Assembly (NCBI RefSeq): GCF_000499845.2
Contig: NC_023759.2
Location: forward strand, 34,844,464 to 34,908,463
DNA length: 64,000 nucleotides
Direction: 5' to 3'
Source: Phaseolus vulgaris
Lineage: Eukaryota > Streptophyta > Magnoliopsida > Fabales > Fabaceae
Shown here: positions 57,973 to 64,000 of the stretch, piece after piece
Position numbering within the stretch: position 1 is the first letter of the stretch
Layout of the letters: each line of letters begins with the position of its first letter
Notes under the pieces: generated by a model
Seen by the model: only the letters and a program-made list of their open reading frames with translations
Databases searched by the model: none
What the model was told of the DNA's origin: nothing
Made by a program: the position numbers and the translations under genes

Positions 57973-59990
57973 ATGGTCGCATTGTTCTCTCCTCCTGTCT
58001 TCTCAGCCAAGGGGTGGCTCTTAGAGGAGGAGCCATTAGGCTATAATATTACCCAAAACCGCTTCTACCAAGATGATGTGTCATCGGAGTACTCCTTTCC
58101 CTATCAATTTTATCCATCGCAGCCGCAGATTGAGGTTGAATTACAAAGGTCCACTGCACCATCCCCTGATCCTGCCATGGTCAAGAAACTTAGCCACAAT
58201 GCTAGTGAACGTGATCGCCGCAAGAAGGTCAACAACTTGGTTTCTTCACTTCGCTCTCTTCTTCCACTTGCAGATCAAACGGTACTTTACCTCCCTTCTC
58301 TCTCACTGCTACTGTTTCACTTTGCTAATACACAATAACATTTTAATTTCTTCTTATGGAATATGAAAACCAAATTTCAGTTCCGATTTCTATCTATCTG
58401 TACTTTCTTCTTCACATTAGCAGACATACTGATCCCTTTAGGAACCAATTTCATGAAATTAGTATTACTGTTATCAATAGCTTCCATGATGGTTTATTAG
58501 ATTTATTCTTCAACTGGGATGTGTTCTTAGCTTCTCTTTATTTTGTGGTAAACATCTTCTATTTTCTATGCATCTAGGCTTATTCTTGGATCATAGTCAA
58601 ATTAACTTTGCAGATAATTTTTTTGATTGATTTGTGAAGATAGAAGATAATTAGGGGTTAATTTATATCAGGCCTGTTAAAAGCAGCCTGTTTTATTGGT
58701 TAATTTTGAAATTTTCATCAAATAAGAAGCAAAGGGGATAAAATGGAGAAAATATTCCGCAGTATGAACCTATGTGATTCCTATCAAATTCTGTGAAAAT
58801 TGACCGAATGAATGATGTAATAATTTCTAATAAAAAACTACTTCTAACAATGACGTGCTAGACCTAAATTACTTGGTTTACATTTAATTAGTTCTTTATT
58901 TAAGTGCAAGATTGAACGAGTCTATTCTTCATTTAGGTGGTATTGTCTTATTTATCTTTTTGATTTTATTTTAATTAGTATGATTATAGTGATAATATAA
59001 AAATGTTCAATTGATTAATATTATTTTATGTTTTTAAGTATATTAACAAAAGGTAAAAGCATGAGAAACAGATATGTGAAAAAGACAGGAATTTCATCGG
59101 TATTATTATCTAAGTAAGCTAATAATACGGCTAAAATCACAAAATCAATAAATCTTAACAAAAGCAAATGAAACTTCCCCTAAATTGTAATGTAAATTGT
59201 GATAAATAGAGATCTCATAATTCCATGTTCATGTATGGTTGCAGAAAAAAATGAGCATTCCTTCAACAGTTTCTAGAGTGTTGAAATACATTCCTGAACT
59301 ACAACAGCAAGTGCAAGCACTAACAAAGAGAAAAGAGGAGCTTCTATGCAGAATTTCTCGGCAATTGCAAGGAGATGCAGTGAAGAAAGAATCTCATAGG
59401 AAAATTTCCCATCACAACTCTTCTTTTGTTGTCTCTACAACTAGGCTTAACGATTGTGAAGCTGTAGTTCACATTTCCTCTCAAGAGACCCACAAGGCTC
59501 CACTATCCGAGATCTTGCAGTGTTTAGAAAATGATGGCCTTTTTCTGCTAGATGCTTCTTCCTCACAAACCTTTGGAGGAAGGTTCTTCTACAACTTGCA
59601 TTTTCAGGTATCTTTCATATATAACATTCCAATTTATGATTACTTCAGAAGTTCAAAGATAATATTAACTATTAGCTTTTTAATTATACCCTTTCTTTCA
59701 TACTTATCAAGAAAAAAAAGGGGGCATGAAAGTAAGACAGAAAAAGGACATTAGCAAAAGGACAATGCTAATGCTAATTAACGTCCTATGTCATTGGTTA
59801 ATGATTAAAAATGCACTAAATTAAGTTATAAGAAAACATAATATTTAATATTGTACTCTATAATTTTTGAGAACCAATTCATGAACTAATTCTGGTGTTT
59901 CTGCAGGTGGCAAAAGCAGATAGATTAGAGTCCGATATTCTGACTGAGAAGCTTTTACCAATATATGAGAAGCAAAGGATTTTTCAATGA
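57973..59990 (+). CDS. bHLH transcription factor, subgroup Ib (iron-deficiency type)
   Basis: Three exons: 57973-58281, 59245-59607, 59907-59990; GT-AG introns; 756 bp, 251 aa. The start at MVALFSPP matches the family, which begins MCALxPPxF. The bHLH domain spans residues ~76-128: the basic region HNASERDRRKKVNN has the His-Glu-Arg trio expected for E-box/G-box binding, then helix 1 (LVSSLRSLLP), the loop across the first intron (ADQT/KKMSIPST), and helix 2 (VSRVLKYIPELQQQVQALTK), which runs on as a short leucine-rich coil. The C-terminal half has SSFVVSTTRLNDCEAVVHIS and LLDASSSQTFGGRFFYNLHF, typical of Arabidopsis bHLH38/39/100/101. Those proteins pair with FIT to switch on FRO2 and IRT1 under iron shortage. 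The role here is by homology; which of the four it matches cannot be told by eye. Being nuclear is implied by family. Confidence 0.94.
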
Positions 59991-60767
59991 AACTAAAGTT
60001 GGCTCTTATGATCAAATGATCTCTGATGTTGCATTTGACCCTAAAATAGTCTGCACATATTTGGCATGTACGGATGGCAAGTTCAGAAAGGAGAAATCAT
60101 GCATGTATTGATTTTAGAATTTACTGAATTTTGTATAATTAATATAAATGTTACAAAGTAAAGTGCTATTTGTCTCTCCCCTTAGAGTAAAAAGTATAGA
60201 TGGTTTTAGATTCAATTTTGAGCTTTTCATATTTCAGTTATATCATGGTTGTGGTAGATATATGTTAGCTATCTCAATCATCCTCCTTTGAAGAAAAAGT
60301 AGCGATACTTCTGAGAAAATAAGTCACATTTCCTATGATAATAAATGTGAAATAATCACACATATAAAATTAATAACAGAGCTCAATCAATTATCTCTAT
60401 GTTTGTGAGTTGATGCACACCTTTTATTGGAAGAAAATCTTAAAAATGTGTTTCTAACACATAATTTAAATAAATCCTTTCTCTTTTTATTGGAATGAGT
60501 AGTAATAAATTCTGCATGATGGTATTTATACACAATGCAAGGTATATAATCCTCACATTTTGTTTCCGATATTTAAGTATTCCTAAAATTTATTGGCTTT
60601 TATCTTTCCTAAAAATTTCTTTTGCAAGACCAAGTCCAACAATCTTTCACTCGAAGATTAATTACAAATTGTTTTCACGCCTCAATCAAGTGCAACAACA
60701 TTCTCTTGTATGTTATTCTAGTAAGTCATTAAGCATTTTTGTACTAGTGCAATTTCAATTTGTCAAT
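59991..60767. other. 3' region of the bHLH gene and intergenic DNA
   Basis: The first ~200 bp likely form the 3' UTR. The rest is AT-rich. A 99-codon plus frame at 60495-60794 overlaps the copia remnant on the other strand and has no motif. Confidence 0.45.
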
Positions 60768-61332
60768 GATTACTACCTTTGCCAACATATTTAGTAAACT
60801 CACTCCCTAGAAATTTTCTCATTGTTAGTACCCCAACCTTAAGCAAAGACTCGATGAAGTGATAATGAAGATCAATGGGCCGTGTTATAGAATGAAATGT
60901 TGAATCCTTTCTTAGATGTATCACATTCTGACTATCACTATGCAAAACACTTTTATGTATTAATCCCAATTTTGTTAAAAAACTTCGAAGTCATATAAAT
61001 TTGTTTCTATCTCATGTTACTGCTACATACTCAACCTTTGTAGTAGATAAATAAAAAATATTTTGTATTTGAGATGTCCAAGTAACAGTGGTACTTCTTC
61101 GGTGATCAACTTCACCTTCAAAGTTTACATTTACATAACCTTGTACTTTTAATTCTCCTTTACTAAAGTACAAACAATTCTATGGTGAGCTAGGTAGATG
61201 CCTCAAAATCCATTTAACTGCTTCCTAATAAGTTTTACATGGATTTGACATAAACCTTCTAACAACTTTCACTGTATGGCCAATGTCAGGTCTCATACAA
61301 ACCATCACGTACATCAAACTTCCAATAAAGGC
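60768..61332 (-). pseudogene. copia pol remnant (end of RT and RNase H)
   Basis: Read on the minus strand from 61332: AFIGSLMYVMVCMRPDIGHT and VVRRFMSNPCKTY mark the end of copia RT. Then the RNase H region follows with GYVNVNFEGEVDHRRSTT and LSTTKVEYVAVT, and the tail SQNVIHLRKDSTFHSITRPI. Internal stops near 61210 and 61010 show it is dead. The upstream part is displaced by the LINE that starts at 61333. Confidence 0.82.
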
Positions 61333-61333
61333 G

Positions 61334-62875
61334 ATGAAGGTGAGAACAAAGGAGGGATGGTGGAGGGGGAAGAGGGAAGAACACTGGAGAAGAGAGGCAG
61401 ACCTCAAGGCAGCTACATCGGTGAATAAATCTGGGGAAGGGAACTCCTCTACGTTCTTTTTCTCAAATTTCCTTGATAGTCATGGAGAGTATGATATGTT
61501 TAGGATCTTCAAAAAATGGGCCAGAGTGAAAAAGGTGTTCATTTCCAGGCGGCTAAATAGGTGGGGAAGAACATTTGGGTTTGTGAGATTCTATCCAATT
61601 CCTAATGAGGCTAAGTTGGAAAAGCAGGTGGATCAAGTTTACATTGGTAACCTCAAACTGTATGTTAACCTTCCAAAATATAGGAGAGTAGAGGTCAAAG
61701 TTAAGAAGGGAAAGTCAAACACATCTAGAAACGATATCATTCGTGCTAAGAGCCCTCGAGGTAAGCTGAAGGAGAAGGAGGTTTTGTGCGAACACAGAAC
61801 CGTTCGAAAGGGCGATTCCCAGAAACCTAAGCAGTCCTACGCTGAGGTTGTACACAAGTCCTCAAAAGGTCGCTGAACAGGCTCTGGTTTTGAAACAATG
61901 TCAAATGCCCCGTCTTGGTTGGCTTCTAGTGCAGTTGGATGAATGTCTCCTGATATCTCTTTTGATACTTTGAACGAAGAGTTTGTCAAGGGGGGAATGA
62001 GCATAATCAAGCTTAGATTCATGGTGATAACCTAGAGCTCTTAACACCCAAAGATGGAGAAAGGATGGATGATATCATTAAGCTTAATAACGAATGGTTC
62101 GTCTCTCTTTTTGACTCTATTGAACCCTGGCCTGAATCTTACGAAGCAGGACATAAAATAGTCTGGGTCAGGTGCTATGGAATTCCCTTAACTTTGTGGA
62201 ACAAACACTGTTTCTCAAAGGTGGTTAGAGAAGTAGTGTCCCTGGTTAAAGTCGATGAGTCTACTCGGTTGTGGGAGAATTTGGAGTATGCTCGTCTGTA
62301 AGTCAGGCTACTCAAATAATGCAAAGCAGATATGGTGAAGGGGTTTAGGGTTAATGGGCAAGTCTATACTAGTGTTATCGTAGAGGAGGTACCCAACCAA
62401 GAAAGAGGAGAATGTTCATGTCACAATTATCACTATGCCTCATCCGATAGTATCTTGTCTTCGGACACTGTAGTGGAGGAAACCTACCTTTCTGGAAGGT
62501 CGAGCGATGAAGGAGACATCCATGGCTATGACGGTATGCGGCGGGACGTGGTACTCGAGGCGGTGAGGCAGACCCAACCCTTGGTACAAACAAATTGGAA
62601 GATTTTGGAGAATAAGGCTCAGAGTGATATGGGGTGTCAGTCTAAAGGTGGTTTTTCTTTCCTTAATATGGCAAAACGTGTGCAAGGTGGGTCTGAAGGA
62701 GGGGCAGCTTTAGCTGCTGTTAGTCAAGTCAACGAGGCATGTAAGGTGTTTCAGAAATCGCTGGCTAACCTAATGGAAGGGGCCCAGGGGTGCAACTTCC
62801 TTGCTGCTGGGCTTTGTTGGATTAGGATTCCTCAATCATATAATGAAACGAGAATAATGATGATTAAATAATACC
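61334..62875 (+). pseudogene. LINE ORF1 (RRM plus DUF4283 type)
   Basis: Starts at ATG 61334. An RRM lies at about 61450-61690 (TFFFSNFLDSHGEYDMFRIF, KKVFISRRLNRWGRTFGFVR, YIGNLKLYVNLPKYRR). Lys/Arg-rich sequence and a stop at 61874 follow. The frame recovers at 62065-62301 with a DUF4283-like segment (WVRCYGIPLTLWNKHCFSKV) and again at 62332-62871. ORF1 proteins of plant L1 elements bind the element RNA. The ORF1 and its LINE are cut at 62875 by the LTR of the next copia, so ORF2 may lie beyond the window. Confidence 0.85.
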
Positions 62876-63280
62876 TGGTAGACCCGTGATCGTATAGCTG
62901 AGGGACGAAGACATGATCTTGATCGGGTTCCTTGGTAGACCCGTGATCGTATGGCTGAGGGATGAAGACATGATCTTGATCGGGTTCCCCTTTAGGGTGT
63001 ATCGCTTAGAATGGAATTATGTGAGTAGAGAGACAAAGAGATGAGAGGCTCGAAAATCCCTTTAGGGAATGAGTTTCGGCCGTGTGATGTTAGAATATGA
63101 GGGTGTCTCTTTAGTTGTCTGGTAATCTCTATTTATAATACACCCAAGGGGAAACCCTAATTATTTATGGTAATAGTAATTACGTCCATCAAGTAATTAC
63201 CAATAATATAATAGGATAATTATGGTAATTGATCAATTAATAAGATAAATAATCATGAGGTGCCACATAATATTCTTATA
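62876..63280 (-). repeat. 3' LTR of the right-edge copia element
   Basis: About 405 bp. Its inner end is set by the purine tract GTGGGAGAA (minus strand) at 63281-63289. A TATAAATAG box lies on the minus strand near 63130. Its outer end carries two 57-bp tandem copies (62877-62933 and 62934-62990). It reads TATAAG at the inner start where TG is expected, so the first bases may have mutated. Confidence 0.75.
62877..62990. repeat. Two 57-bp tandem copies
   Basis: GGTAGACCCGTGATCGTAT starts each copy at 62877 and 62934. Only a few bases differ (TAGCTG/TGGCTG, GACGAAG/GATGAAG). Confidence 0.92.
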
Positions 63281-63604
63281 TTCTCCCACTTGGCCAAAGG
63301 ATTATTTATTATGAGCATTAGATAAGTCTGGCCAGATTTTAATACTCATTTTAGTCCTAAACTGTAATTGTAGCAGAGAAATACAGTCTTTGAATCAATA
63401 TTCAACTCAAGACCCCCATTAATCATACTACAATACAAATTTAAAACTTAAGTAAATTTTAGGATCAATTGATAAGTAAGCCCTTTAGACTTTGATTTGT
63501 ACAGTTAGTGTCTATGTATATTTAGGCATGCATAAACATATTTAAGGACACACAAATCAAGGTAAATGAGGAAATTTTATTAAACATAAGTAAGTACAAA
63601 TATG

Positions 63605-64000
63605 CTAAATAAGGTCTTTAGATAATCCCATCTTCGAAACATGTTCTTCGAATACTTTAGGTGGGAGACCTTTAGTCATCGGATCCGCAAGCATATTTTT
63701 AGTACTAATATACTCAACACAAAGCTTATTTTCCTCAACTCGCTCACGTACGAACAAGTACTTTGTATCAAGATATAATCCAGCGCCACTCGAACTGTTA
63801 TTGTTCGAAAAACTAACGGCAGCTGAGTTATCACAATAAAGCTTCAATGGCCTGGAAATGGAGTTAATGACTTTGAGTCCAACGATAAGATTTCGCAACA
63901 ACATTCCATGACAAGTTGCATTGTACACTGCAACATATTCTGCCATCATTGTTGAGGTTGTTGTTAATTGCTGCTTATGACTCTTCCATGAGATAGGCCC
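63605..64000 (-). CDS. copia polyprotein C-terminus (RNase H), partial
   Basis: The frame is open on the minus strand from 63949 (and beyond, towards 64000) to the stop at 63605. It contains MMAEYVAVYNATCHGMLLRN, LKLYCDNSAAVSFSNN (catalytic Asp), LDTKYLFVRERVEENKLC and STKNMLADPMTKGLPPKVFE, the standard RNase H and C-terminal motif of a Tork/Tnt1-like copia. No stop is seen in this part, so this copy is better preserved than the others here. The N-terminal part is outside the window. Confidence 0.9.
   Translation of the reverse strand, partial: GPISWKSHKQQLTTTSTMMAEYVAVYNATCHGMLLRNLIVGLKVINSISRPLKLYCDNSAAVSFSNNNSSSGAGLYLDTKYLFVRERVEENKLCVEYISTKNMLADPMTKGLPPKVFEEHVSKMGLSKDLI

Larger units (their letters stand above)
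62876..64000 (-). mobile_element. Ty1/copia element running off the right edge
   Basis: The 3' LTR (62876-63280), a ~320-bp untranslated stretch and the end of pol are present; the remainder lies beyond 64000. It is inserted in LINE ORF1. Confidence 0.8.

Noticed and set aside
62877..62990. CRISPR-like direct repeats
   Set aside because: Only two head-to-tail 57-bp copies with no spacers, at the end of a plant LTR.

Overview
The window looks like nuclear DNA from a eudicot plant, most likely a papilionoid legume near Vigna/Phaseolus. It is AT-rich, with three intron-containing plant genes (GT-AG introns) in a background of nested transposable elements. The assignment to legumes is an inference from the look of the repeat families (for example arrays of the palindrome ATAATCGATTAT) and of the proteins; no search was run.

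Region 1 (about 374-14492) is one old CACTA (En/Spm) DNA transposon. It starts CACTACTAAAAAAAAGG, ends TTACGTATTAGTG, and has subterminal GACGGTT/CGTTATAA repeats at both ends. On the minus strand it carries a TNP2-type transposase pseudogene (12128-13567) and a second, multi-exon gene ending in a Ulp1/C48 protease-like module (6722-10700). Three things have landed inside it: a Ty1/copia element (929-6562, TSD GTTAC) that itself holds a solo-LTR-like insert (4887-6034); a solo LTR (8657-9724, TSD TATAA); and an LTR-like block (10936-12111) that contains a 369-bp piece of plastid rps7.

Region 2 (14493-20975) is intergenic and repeat-derived. It has a short, internally deleted Ty3/gypsy remnant (15240-16799), a decayed satellite of about 110-bp period split by a second solo LTR of the same family as the one at 8657 (17173-18051, TSD CCTAA), then plain AT-rich DNA.

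Region 3 (20981-31426) is a complete but mutated Ty3/gypsy element of the Tat type, flanked by TTAAT. It has gag, protease, RT, two RNase H domains and integrase on the plus strand, a 63-bp tandem array, a spacer studded with AACCGAAAGG-like motifs, and a separate antisense gene (28464-30450). Its 5' LTR has lost about 370 bp.

Region 4 (32204-60000) holds the host genes, all on the plus strand: a peroxisomal NAD carrier (PXN; 11 exons, 364 aa), a HAD-superfamily hydrolase of the HDHD3 type (6 exons, 269 aa), and a subgroup Ib bHLH transcription factor of the kind that drives iron-deficiency responses (3 exons, 251 aa). Between them lie LINE remnants (38025-38890 and 54480-56637), minisatellites and AT-rich DNA. 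The three genes have no visible shared pathway; they are ordinary neighbours in a plant chromosome.

Region 5 (60760-64000) is another nest: a copia pol remnant (minus), interrupted by LINE ORF1 (plus), which is in turn cut by a younger copia element (minus) that runs off the window.

There is no CRISPR array, operon, tRNA or rRNA gene that I could recognise. The most unusual observations are the CACTA element with an apparently retained Ulp1 active site and three levels of insertion, and the plastid rps7 segment inside an LTR-like sequence.
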